11,590 nucleotides of DNA from Coriobacteriales bacterium (lineage in GTDB: Bacteria > Actinomycetota > Coriobacteriia > Coriobacteriales > UBA8131): NCBI GenBank assembly GCA_031286975.1, contig JAITTM010000041.1, positions 1 through 11,590 on the forward strand, read 5' to 3'. Numbering within the stretch: the stretch's first letter is position 1; the number at the start of each line of letters is the position of its first letter. Positions 1 to 6,083 of the stretch are shown in pieces. The position numbers and the translations under genes are program-made. Under the pieces are notes generated by a model. The model was not told the DNA's origin and searched no databases. It saw only the letters and a program-made list of their open reading frames with translations.

Positions 1-155
1 GGGTGGCCAACGTCAACCTCTCCAAGATAAAGACCGGCAAGATAAGCGCTATCCGATTCTCCACATTAGACGCCATCTGCGATGTGCTCGACTGCCAGCC
101 AGGCGACATCCTTGAGTTCCAGCGGCCGGATGGCACCAACACCTATAGCGAGTGA
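1..155 (+). CDS. Partial small XRE (Cro/C1-type) HTH regulator, 3' end only
   Basis: The frame is open from base 3 to the TGA at 153-155 and gives about 50 residues; the 5' end lies outside the window. The visible part has the pattern NLSKIKTGKISAIRFSTLDAI followed by a CDVLDCQPGDIL segment. This is the second half of the short Cro/C1-type HTH proteins of the YozG/HTH_26 kind, usually about 65-75 aa, which are single-domain DNA-binding proteins. The tail after the HTH (FQRPDGTNTYSE) is short and polar. The stop overlaps a GTG at 152-154 in the frame of the next gene, and the more likely start of that gene is only 29 bases further on, so the two are probably co-transcribed. The regulator may control the radical SAM gene; that is inferred from position only. 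Confidence 0.8.
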   Translation, partial: VANVNLSKIKTGKISAIRFSTLDAICDVLDCQPGDILEFQRPDGTNTYSE

Positions 156-175
156 CCAGCACGCAACAACGAAGT

Positions 176-179
176 GGAG
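176..179 (+). promoter_or_regulatory. Shine-Dalgarno that sets the radical SAM start at 185
   Basis: GGAG lies 5 bases before the ATG at 185. The in-frame GTG at 152 has no comparable site and would overlap the upstream stop codon, so the ATG at 185 is preferred. Confidence 0.6.
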
Positions 180-184
180 CAGCA

Positions 185-1651
185 ATGAATATCAACAAAG
201 TGCGGTTTATCGAACCGGGTAATCTTCCCTACCGTGCGTCCATCAAAAACCTCTACACCTACGAGAAATACATCCGAACACCTTCTGCCGGACTCCTCAC
301 GCTCACCACCATCGTGAAGGATGTCATCGATGACAGCTTCATGTACAGCGAGTCCATCTCAAAGCTCAAATGGGATGATATCCTCGATGCCGACATCGTC
401 TTTATTGGGATTTTCACCTTCAGTGCGCCGCGTGGGTATGAGCTTGCCCGCTACATCAAAGAACACTCCGATGCCCTGGTCGTCATGGGTGGGCTGCACG
501 CCTCCCTGAACTACCCTGAGGCGGCGCGGCATTGCGACTGCGTCATGCTCGGTGAGGGCGATGAGTCGATTGTGGAGCTCATCGAGGCCCTCCAAAGCGG
601 TAAGCCCCTTGATTTTCCCGGGCTTGCCTACCTGCATGAGGGCAAACTCGTCTGCACGGGGCAGCGCAAGCCTCCCTGCGACATCGACTGTATCCCCAAC
701 CGTGACCTGCTGTATCGCTACCGCAAGATGGCGGGGCACAACACCCTTTGGCCGCAGGTGCACGCATCCAGGGGCTGCCCACATACCTGCGACTACTGCG
801 CCGTTGTGCGCCACTTTGGGCACAAGGTGCGCACGCGGAGCCCCGAGAACGTGGTCGAGGATATACGGCAGGCAATCGCGTTTCATGAGGATCGCCGCAT
901 CCCCCGCATCGCGCATCTTCTGTGGATCACCGACGACAACTTTTTTGCCGACAGGGATTGGGCGATTGCCGTGCTGGATGCAATCATCGCCAGCGGCATC
1001 AACTACGCGTTCACCATACAGGCTCGCTATGAGCTGGGTTTTGACGACGAGATGCTCGAGCTGATGAAGCGGGCTGGATTCGTCGAGGTGGCAATGGGGA
1101 TCGAGTTTCTCGAAGACGAGGCCTTTGCGCAGTACCACAAGAAGAGCACACGCGACGACATCATCCGCTCCGTGCGCAACATCCAAAGGCATGGGCTGGG
1201 GGTGCGGGGGCTCTTTATTGTGGGTGCCGACAACCACACCAAGGGCGTGGGTGACCGGTTGGCCAATTTCGTGATTGAGCACGACATCAAGGGCGTATTA
1301 ATCCAGTCGATGTATTTTGTCCCAGGAACCCCTGTGTATGAGACGCATAAGGATCAGCTGCTGCATGAGGATTGGGAGAAATGCAGGGGTCATGTGGTCC
1401 ACTATCCGCAGCGCATCTCCCCCGCTGACCTGCAACGGGAGATCATCCATGCCAGTGCGAAGATCTACTCTCCCAGGCAGCTGCTCAAGGCATTGCTTAC
1501 GAGAAACCTGCTTGATAAGGTTCTCTTCTTGGGTGAGTGCCTCTGGCAACAAAGCGTGCGCGGTGACCTGAGACGAGAGCTACCTTATCTGGAGGCAGCA
1601 GCGTACGCTCCGCATTGCCAGCCCCAACGAATCGCCGAGCAAGGTGCGTGA
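185..1651 (+). CDS. B12-binding-domain radical SAM protein
   Basis: The protein has 488 residues from the ATG at 185 (499 if the GTG at 152 is used). Residues about 1-150 resemble the cobalamin-binding Rossmann fold that precedes many radical SAM cores, with an MGGLHASLNYPE loop and a GEGDESIVELIEAL segment. The radical SAM core follows, with its cluster motif CPHTCDYC (C198, C202, C205) binding the [4Fe-4S] that cleaves SAM. Other family hallmarks are RTRSPENVVEDI after the cluster, WITDDNFFAD, the EFLEDEAF strand and the late VPGTPVYE segment. This layout is that of the BchE/HpnP/HpnJ-like class, which carries out methylations, cyclisations or rearrangements, so substrate and reaction cannot be named. 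No transporter, precursor peptide or known partner lies nearby apart from the HTH gene upstream. It converges on leuD. The family call is firm; the function is unknown. Confidence 0.88.
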   Translation: MNINKVRFIEPGNLPYRASIKNLYTYEKYIRTPSAGLLTLTTIVKDVIDDSFMYSESISKLKWDDILDADIVFIGIFTFSAPRGYELARYIKEHSDALVVMGGLHASLNYPEAARHCDCVMLGEGDESIVELIEALQSGKPLDFPGLAYLHEGKLVCTGQRKPPCDIDCIPNRDLLYRYRKMAGHNTLWPQVHASRGCPHTCDYCAVVRHFGHKVRTRSPENVVEDIRQAIAFHEDRRIPRIAHLLWITDDNFFADRDWAIAVLDAIIASGINYAFTIQARYELGFDDEMLELMKRAGFVEVAMGIEFLEDEAFAQYHKKSTRDDIIRSVRNIQRHGLGVRGLFIVGADNHTKGVGDRLANFVIEHDIKGVLIQSMYFVPGTPVYETHKDQLLHEDWEKCRGHVVHYPQRISPADLQREIIHASAKIYSPRQLLKALLTRNLLDKVLFLGECLWQQSVRGDLRRELPYLEAAAYAPHCQPQRIAEQGA

Positions 1652-1684
1652 GCTCGCAGCCTTGAAAGCCTCGCCCTCAAAGCG

Positions 1685-1849
1685 CTAGTGCCCTGTAACA
1701 GCTAAAAATGTGCAGGGTCGCGCCGGACATATTTCGTAGTGCAAGGCGTCCGACCGAGCACCACTGTACGTAATGTGAGGAAGGACAGCGCAGCAATGCG
1801 GAATATGAACAAGTGACTCTGTACATTTTTAGCTGTTACAGGGCACTAG
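1685..1849. mobile_element. MITE-like palindromic element with CTAG flanks, at the leuD stop codon
   Basis: The core at 1689-1845 (157 bp) begins TGCCCTGTAACAGCT and ends with its exact reverse complement. The first 23 bases of each arm match perfectly. Pairing then continues with scattered differences deep into the element: a GTC block, a CATATT block and a GTCC block match again. CTAG is present immediately outside both ends (1685-1688 and 1846-1849). It can be read as a 4-bp YTAR target duplication of IS5-type transposases; because CTAG is itself a palindrome, it could instead be the outermost part of the inverted repeats. No ORF of meaningful size lies inside. The element fills the gap between the convergent radical SAM gene and leuD, and the leuD TAG stop is read from the right-hand CTAG. 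Its transcript would fold into one long hairpin. Confidence 0.8.
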
Positions 1850-2340
1850 TCAGGAAGATTCGCGATGGTGCGTTCGACCAGGCCGCCGTGCTCGATTATG
1901 GCCCTGATGAAGGGTGGAAACGCTTGCGCCTGATACTGTGCGCCGGTGGTCTCATTGGTGATGATGCCGCTGTTAGCATTGACGCTCACGGTGTCACCAG
2001 CGCTGATGCCGTCAACCGCCTCGGGGCTTTCGAGGATGGCGAGACCGGTGTTGATGGCGTTGCGATAGAAGATGCGGGCAAAGCTCTTGGCGATAACCAC
2101 GTCGATGCCCGCATATTTGATGGCGATGGGCGCGTGCTCGCGCGAGGAGCCGCAACCAAAGTTCTCCCCAGCCACCATGATGTCACCTGGTTTGACCCGG
2201 GAGGTGAAGTCGGGGTCGATGTCGACCATGCAGTGCGAGGCAAGCTCGGCACTGTCAGATGAGTTGAGATAGCGTGCCGGTATGATGACGTCGGTATCGA
2301 CATCGCGGCCGTAGGTGTGGGCATATCCCTTGAATTGCAT
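1846..2340 (-). CDS. leuD: 3-isopropylmalate dehydratase small subunit
   Basis: This 164-residue protein is the small (swivel-domain) subunit of isopropylmalate isomerase, which with LeuC converts 2-isopropylmalate to 3-isopropylmalate in leucine synthesis in the cytoplasm. Visible hallmarks are [16 protein letters not shown] (10-25) and the substrate-binding loop [14 protein letters not shown] (61-74), followed by [17 protein letters not shown]. Length fits the short LeuD form that pairs with a roughly 420-aa LeuC. The ATG lies 9 bases after the leuC stop, and its Shine-Dalgarno TAAGGAG (2346-2352) overlaps that stop, so the two are translationally coupled. The TAG stop codon lies inside a CTAG that borders the palindromic element at 1689-1845, so the coding end seems to have survived that insertion exactly. 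The homoaconitase small subunit is a related alternative but less likely in a bacterium. Confidence 0.95.
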   Translation of the reverse strand: MQFKGYAHTYGRDVDTDVIIPARYLNSSDSAELASHCMVDIDPDFTSRVKPGDIMVAGENFGCGSSREHAPIAIKYAGIDVVIAKSFARIFYRNAINTGLAILESPEAVDGISAGDTVSVNANSGIITNETTGAQYQAQAFPPFIRAIIEHGGLVERTIANLPD

Positions 2341-2349
2341 GCGTGCTCC

Positions 2350-3615
2350 TTAGATGTCTTCCGGCAGGGCGATGTGACCAAGAATGGCGCTGGCGGCGGC
2401 TACGGCGGGTGAGGTGAGGTAGACCTCGGAGCTGATGTCGCCCATGCGGCCCACAAAGTTGCGATTGGTAGTTGCCACGGCTTTCTCCCCGGCGGCAAGA
2501 ATGCCCATGTAGCCGCCCAGGCAAGGGCCACAGGTGGGGGTGGATACAGCGCAGTTGGCATCGAGGAAGATGGCGGTAAGACCCTCTTCGATGCACTGGC
2601 GGTAGACCAGCTGCGTGGCGGGGATGACGATACAGCGCACGTTGGGATGCACCTTGTGACCCTTGAATACGGCGGCAGCCTGGCGCATGTCCTCGATGCG
2701 CCCGTTGGTGCAAGAGCCGATGATGGCCTGGTCGATGCGCACGTCACGCGCCTCGGCCACGGGACGGGTGTTGCTGGGCAGGTGCGGGTAGGCAACGGTG
2801 GGCGGGATATCCGCGGCAGCGATGTGGTAGGTCTGGGCATAGACGGCGTCGGGGTCTGCGTGGTACTCGATCCAGGGGCGCTCGGTGCGCCCCTGGAGGT
2901 AGGCGCGGGTCACGTCGTCCACCGGGATGATGCCGACCTTGGCACCGGCCTCGATGGCCATGTTGCTGATGGTGAGGCGCCCCTCCATCGAGAGGCTCTG
3001 GATGGCCGTACCGGTAATCTCCATCGCACCATAAAGCGCGCCATCGACGCCGATGAGACCGATAAGATAGAGGATGATGTCCTTGCCGGTGACACCGGGG
3101 GCAAGCGTGCCGTCGATGATGAACCTGATGGACTCGGGCACCTTGAACCACGCCTTGCCCGTGGCAAAGCCAACACCGGCATCGGTGGAGCCCACGCCCG
3201 TGGCAAAGGCGCCCAAAGCTCCATAGGTGCAGGTGTGCGAATCCGCGCCGATGACGAGGTCGCCCGCGCCCACAACGCCTTGCTCGGGGAGAAGTGCGTG
3301 CTCAACGCCCATGCAGCCCACCTCGTAGTAGTGGGTGATGCCCTGCTCGTGGGCAAAGTCGCGCACAATCTTGGCCTGCTCGGCGGATTTGATGTCCTTG
3401 TTGGGCACGTAGTGGTCGGGCACCAGGACGACCTTGGTGGGGTCGAAGACCCGAGGAACACCGATGCGCCCGAACTCGCGGATGGCGATGGGCGCGGTGA
3501 CGTCGTTGGCCAACACCAGGTCGAGGTCGCATTCGATGAGCTGCCCGGGAATGACCTCATCTAAGCCGGCGTGGGCAGCCAGTATCTTCTCCGCGATGGT
3601 TTGAGGACGTGCCAT
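2350..3615 (-). CDS. leuC: 3-isopropylmalate dehydratase large subunit
   Basis: The protein has 421 residues and begins MARPQTIAEKIL. It is the aconitase-type large subunit carrying the [4Fe-4S] cluster of isopropylmalate isomerase. Cluster ligands are visible as C302 (GSCTNGR) and C362/C365 (TCGPC). The GADSHTCTYGALGAFATGVGSTD stretch is the other family signature. The length of about 420 aa matches the shorter LeuC/HacA-type branch rather than the roughly 465-aa enterobacterial form. The frame is open upstream to 3786, but that extension runs through the palindromic element. The ATG at 3615 has AGGAG (3621-3625) five bases ahead and gives the conserved N-terminus, so it is the start. leuD follows after 9 bases. 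leuA and leuB are not in the window. The upstream gap holds a mobile element that separates it from the ligase gene. Confidence 0.96.
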   Translation of the reverse strand: MARPQTIAEKILAAHAGLDEVIPGQLIECDLDLVLANDVTAPIAIREFGRIGVPRVFDPTKVVLVPDHYVPNKDIKSAEQAKIVRDFAHEQGITHYYEVGCMGVEHALLPEQGVVGAGDLVIGADSHTCTYGALGAFATGVGSTDAGVGFATGKAWFKVPESIRFIIDGTLAPGVTGKDIILYLIGLIGVDGALYGAMEITGTAIQSLSMEGRLTISNMAIEAGAKVGIIPVDDVTRAYLQGRTERPWIEYHADPDAVYAQTYHIAAADIPPTVAYPHLPSNTRPVAEARDVRIDQAIIGSCTNGRIEDMRQAAAVFKGHKVHPNVRCIVIPATQLVYRQCIEEGLTAIFLDANCAVSTPTCGPCLGGYMGILAAGEKAVATTNRNFVGRMGDISSEVYLTSPAVAAASAILGHIALPEDI

Positions 3616-3640
3616 TGGTGCTCCTGTTCTCGTTGAAACG

Positions 3641-3809
3641 TTAGGGAACCACTGATTAACTGCTTGTATGCCAGATGGCTTGGCTATTTCTTGGCTGTCA
3701 AGGCGGCAAATGGTACCACTAGTTGTGCTAATGGTACCGTTTGCCAACGCAGACAGGCGAGAAATAGACTGCCAGATGGCATGCAATGAGTTAATCAGTG
3801 GTTCCTTAG
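3641..3809. mobile_element. MITE-like palindromic element with TTAG target duplication, upstream of leuC
   Basis: The core at 3645-3805 (161 bp) begins GGAACCACTGATTAACT and ends with the exact reverse complement (17 perfect bases). Pairing resumes in blocks across the whole element: ATGCCA, CTATTTCT, CTGTC, GGCAAA and GGTACCA, up to a centre near 3725. TTAG occurs directly repeated outside both ends (3641-3644 and 3806-3809). TTAG is not a palindrome, so this is a genuine 4-bp direct repeat matching the YTAR target duplication of IS5-type transposases. There is no credible ORF inside. Removing the element and one TTAG leaves a 42-base gap between the ligase stop and the leuC start, which suggests the genes were once closely spaced in one operon. 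A TTGACA hexamer on the - strand (3701-3696) points toward leuC but lacks a good -10 box. Confidence 0.88.
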
Positions 3810-3822
3810 GGAAGACAGCACA

Positions 3823-5208
3823 TTACAGTTTGGCGTACTGGCGGATGATCTGGTTCAGTGGCGTGCCGGATTCCCGCTGGCGGAGCATACGCAGAGCGGG
3901 CGGCTCGAGCTTCTGGGCGCGCTCGAAGAGTGGCTGCAGGAAGGACTCCTCGTCCAGGCCGCGCTGCCTCAGGCCGTCCTCGGCGAGGTGCAGGATATTG
4001 AGCAGGAGTGCCACGGTCTTCTCGCTATCAACAAAATCGGGCAGCCTGCGCTGCACCAGGAGCTTGCGGAGCTCGGCTGGCGAGTGGCCGCGCTGATAGA
4101 GCACATCGTTGGCATCCAGCAGCTCATTGAGGCGCTCGACCTGCTGCATCAGACCAACATGGAAGGCCGCCGTGCTCATGGTGTCACGGATGGGTTGGCA
4201 GCAGACGCTGCGGAACTCGATGGTTCCCCTGAAGGTGATGTCCTCGAACTTATAGGTGCGCAGGTAGAGCAGGTCTGAGGCCTGCGGCTCAATGGTGGTT
4301 GTGTGATACGCGCCGTCCTCGAAGTACTCGCCGCTTATCCGGGGCGTGGCAAAGAACTCGACAATGGGCAGCGGCCTGAAGTTGAGGTAGCGCGTGCCCC
4401 GCTCGGTGCAGTAGATGCTGGTGGTCGCCAGATAGTCGACCAGCGCGTCGATCGAGGCGGGCACGGGGTCGAACAGGCCCACGTTGCGCGGATTATAGCC
4501 CTGTGAGCTCGCCTCCCAGAGCATATCGCGGGCACAGAGGTAGTCGATACCCCCATCGCTGAGTGGCGAATTGGAGAAGAGCAGGGCCTTGAGCGGCTCA
4601 AGCGCCCCGAATGCCCTGAGCGTGGGCAGCAACTTATCGTGCTCGACGTCGATCTGCACCTGCGAGGCGCTGGAAAACATGCCGTAGTCAGGGTAAGGGT
4701 GGTAGGGGCGCGGCGGCATGATGCGCGGCGCCGCCTGCAGGTGATGGCAGAGCATGCGATAGCGCTCCACCGGGATAGGCACCTGCCGGTTGATGCCGCG
4801 ATGCGGGTTGATGCCCATGCCAGTCAGCGTGTGCTGCTGTTGGGCAAGCGTCTCCTGCGCAAAAGCACAGTAGCGCGCAAAACGGCGCTGCACCTCGTGC
4901 AGACCGACAACCTTGCCAAAACTGAACTCGAGGTTGTTATACGAGCAGTCATAGGAGAGAATGTCACCGGTCTGCGGGCAGACGAGTGAGAAGACGTTGC
5001 CCTCGTCATCAAGGTGATCGACCGCAAAGCCAAAGTGCTGCTTGAAGCGTTGCGTGAGGTCATGGACGACGAGAAAGTCGACCGGCTCGCCCGCAAGGTT
5101 GACGATGGGCAGCTCAAGCTCGATGCCGACGCACAGGGGACGTTGGACTTTGGTGGGCTCGATGAAACGCTGATACAGGAGCTCTTTGACCTGCTGTTCG
5201 CTGAGCAT
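3823..5208 (-). CDS. Glutamate-cysteine ligase family protein (GCS2/EgtA-like)
   Basis: This 461-residue protein belongs to the glutamate-cysteine ligase superfamily, cytoplasmic ATP-dependent enzymes that join the gamma-carboxyl of glutamate to an amine, classically cysteine. Visible signatures are the N-terminal VGIELELP (27-34), the DCSYNNLEFSFG segment (87-98) and YGMFSSASQVQIDV (175-188). The last resembles the catalytic-core strand of plant GSH1 and actinobacterial EgtA more than the YbdK type. RYLNFRPLP and GTIEFRSVC are further core segments. The ATG at 5208 lies 2 bases after the amidotransferase TGA, with only a weak GGGGC upstream, so translation is probably coupled. No gshB, egtB, egtD or mshC is visible, so the real product could be gamma-glutamylcysteine or another gamma-glutamyl compound. 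The family is clear; the substrate is not proven. Confidence 0.85.
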   Translation of the reverse strand: MLSEQQVKELLYQRFIEPTKVQRPLCVGIELELPIVNLAGEPVDFLVVHDLTQRFKQHFGFAVDHLDDEGNVFSLVCPQTGDILSYDCSYNNLEFSFGKVVGLHEVQRRFARYCAFAQETLAQQQHTLTGMGINPHRGINRQVPIPVERYRMLCHHLQAAPRIMPPRPYHPYPDYGMFSSASQVQIDVEHDKLLPTLRAFGALEPLKALLFSNSPLSDGGIDYLCARDMLWEASSQGYNPRNVGLFDPVPASIDALVDYLATTSIYCTERGTRYLNFRPLPIVEFFATPRISGEYFEDGAYHTTTIEPQASDLLYLRTYKFEDITFRGTIEFRSVCCQPIRDTMSTAAFHVGLMQQVERLNELLDANDVLYQRGHSPAELRKLLVQRRLPDFVDSEKTVALLLNILHLAEDGLRQRGLDEESFLQPLFERAQKLEPPALRMLRQRESGTPLNQIIRQYAKL

Positions 5209-5210
5209 GC

Positions 5211-6002
5211 TCAGAGCCCCGCGAAATCCTGGTAGAGGTAGCGGGTGTCCTCCTCCTTGTCGATATACTCGAAACCGTGTGGCTCGCCGAGATAGAGCAT
5301 CTGGCCGTGCCTATAGGCGTATGCCGTGCAAAGCGGCAGCGGCTGCCACTCCCCGCCCGGCAGAACCTTTGCGCTCTCAAGCGCCGAGGTGCAAAACAGC
5401 GTGCGGTTGTTGGCTGCATAGAAGCTGAGCGAGCCTCTGTAGTTGGCGTGCACATAGAACTGATCGGAGTCGTAGAGCAGCAAACCCAGCGCGTTGCCCG
5501 GTGAGACCTCGCGCACGAGCTCCTCGAACACAGCAAAACGCTCGTCGGCCTCAAGCGGTGCGCCTCTTTGCTCCCTGCGGGCATCCAGCTTATCGATAAG
5601 GTAAAGCAGGATGCGCTCGCTGTCGGTAGAACCTTGCTGTCGATGAAAATAGGGATCAAGCGGCGAGTAGTCGAATATCGTGCCCTTGTGGATAAGGGTC
5701 CACTGCCGCCCACTCCGGTCATGCGCGGTATAAGGATGGCAGTTCGCCTCCTCGATCTGACCAACGGTCGCCTTGCGGATGTGCACGAGCGCGTTGCTCG
5801 CCAACAGGGGGCGCGCCAACAGCGACGCAGCCACCACGCCCTGGTCGGCCCGCTCGGGCGACTTTATGATGGATGCCGCACGAAACGAGAAGTCGGCAAA
5901 GCCCCAGCCGTGGGGATTCTCGTCTGCATGGGAGAAGAACTCCTCGACCAATGCGTTGATCTGGAGAGGTTCAACGGAACTTATACCAAAAAGCTGACAG
6001 AT
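5211..6002 (-). CDS. Class II glutamine amidotransferase (EgtC/Dug3-like) with apparent ATC start
   Basis: The protein has 263 residues if translation begins at the ATC at 6002-6000. The next codon is TGT, which gives the N-terminus CQLFGISS typical of Ntn-type amidotransferases whose Cys2 is the nucleophile after Met removal. Further family motifs are NPHGWGFADF (29-38), HIRKAT (74-79), NCHPY (87-91) and HKGTIFDY (105-112). The usual oxyanion-hole motif is HNG; here Asn is Lys106. No ATG, GTG, TTG or CTG lies in frame between an upstream TAG (6044-6042) and the Cys; the first is a TTG at 5951, which would delete the nucleophile and has no Shine-Dalgarno. Related EgtC and Dug3 hydrolyse gamma-glutamyl amides, which fits the adjoining ligase gene. 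The two changes could mean unusual translation and chemistry, or a gene losing function. Confidence 0.82.
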   Translation of the reverse strand: MCQLFGISSVEPLQINALVEEFFSHADENPHGWGFADFSFRAASIIKSPERADQGVVAASLLARPLLASNALVHIRKATVGQIEEANCHPYTAHDRSGRQWTLIHKGTIFDYSPLDPYFHRQQGSTDSERILLYLIDKLDARREQRGAPLEADERFAVFEELVREVSPGNALGLLLYDSDQFYVHANYRGSLSFYAANNRTLFCTSALESAKVLPGGEWQPLPLCTAYAYRHGQMLYLGEPHGFEYIDKEEDTRYLYQDFAGL

Positions 6003-6009
6003 GGTGTTT

Positions 6010-6015
6010 CTCCTT
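6010..6015 (-). promoter_or_regulatory. Shine-Dalgarno pointing to the ATC start of the amidotransferase
   Basis: AAGGAG on the - strand is followed by AAACACC and then ATC TGT. The 7-base spacing is ideal for initiation at that ATC. The same 12 bases, AGGAGAAACACC, precede the pheT start as well. Confidence 0.65.
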
Positions 6016-6083
6016 TTTGCGCGTGCCCCGATGCGGGCAACCTATACGTTTCTGCCCCTGCTCAAACATGACATGCGGGCGAT

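Noticed and set aside
152..184. GTG at 152 as start of the radical SAM protein
   Set aside because: It overlaps the upstream stop and adds 11 non-conserved residues; the ATG at 185 has a properly spaced GGAG.
359..1282. - strand open frame of 307 codons opposite the radical SAM gene
   Set aside because: It is a shadow of a gene with clear motifs and has no domain of its own.
2647..3564. + strand open frame of 305 codons opposite leuC
   Set aside because: Composition rich in Gly, Asp, Val and His mirrors the leuC codons; there is no Shine-Dalgarno and no recognisable domain.
3665..3701. Outward promoter for leuC inside the palindromic element (TTGACA at 3701-3696 on the - strand)
   Set aside because: At 17-18 bases spacing the -10 would be CCATCT or CATCTG, a poor match; the better CATACA is 25 bases away. 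Too weak to annotate.
1685..3809. Composite transposon carrying leuCD
   Set aside because: The two flanking elements have different ends, each with its own tetranucleotide flanks, and no transposase is present, so each is an independent insertion.
3823..6002. Ergothioneine biosynthesis cluster (egtA-egtC)
   Set aside because: Two family-level resemblances only; egtB and egtD are missing from the window, so the pathway name is not supported.
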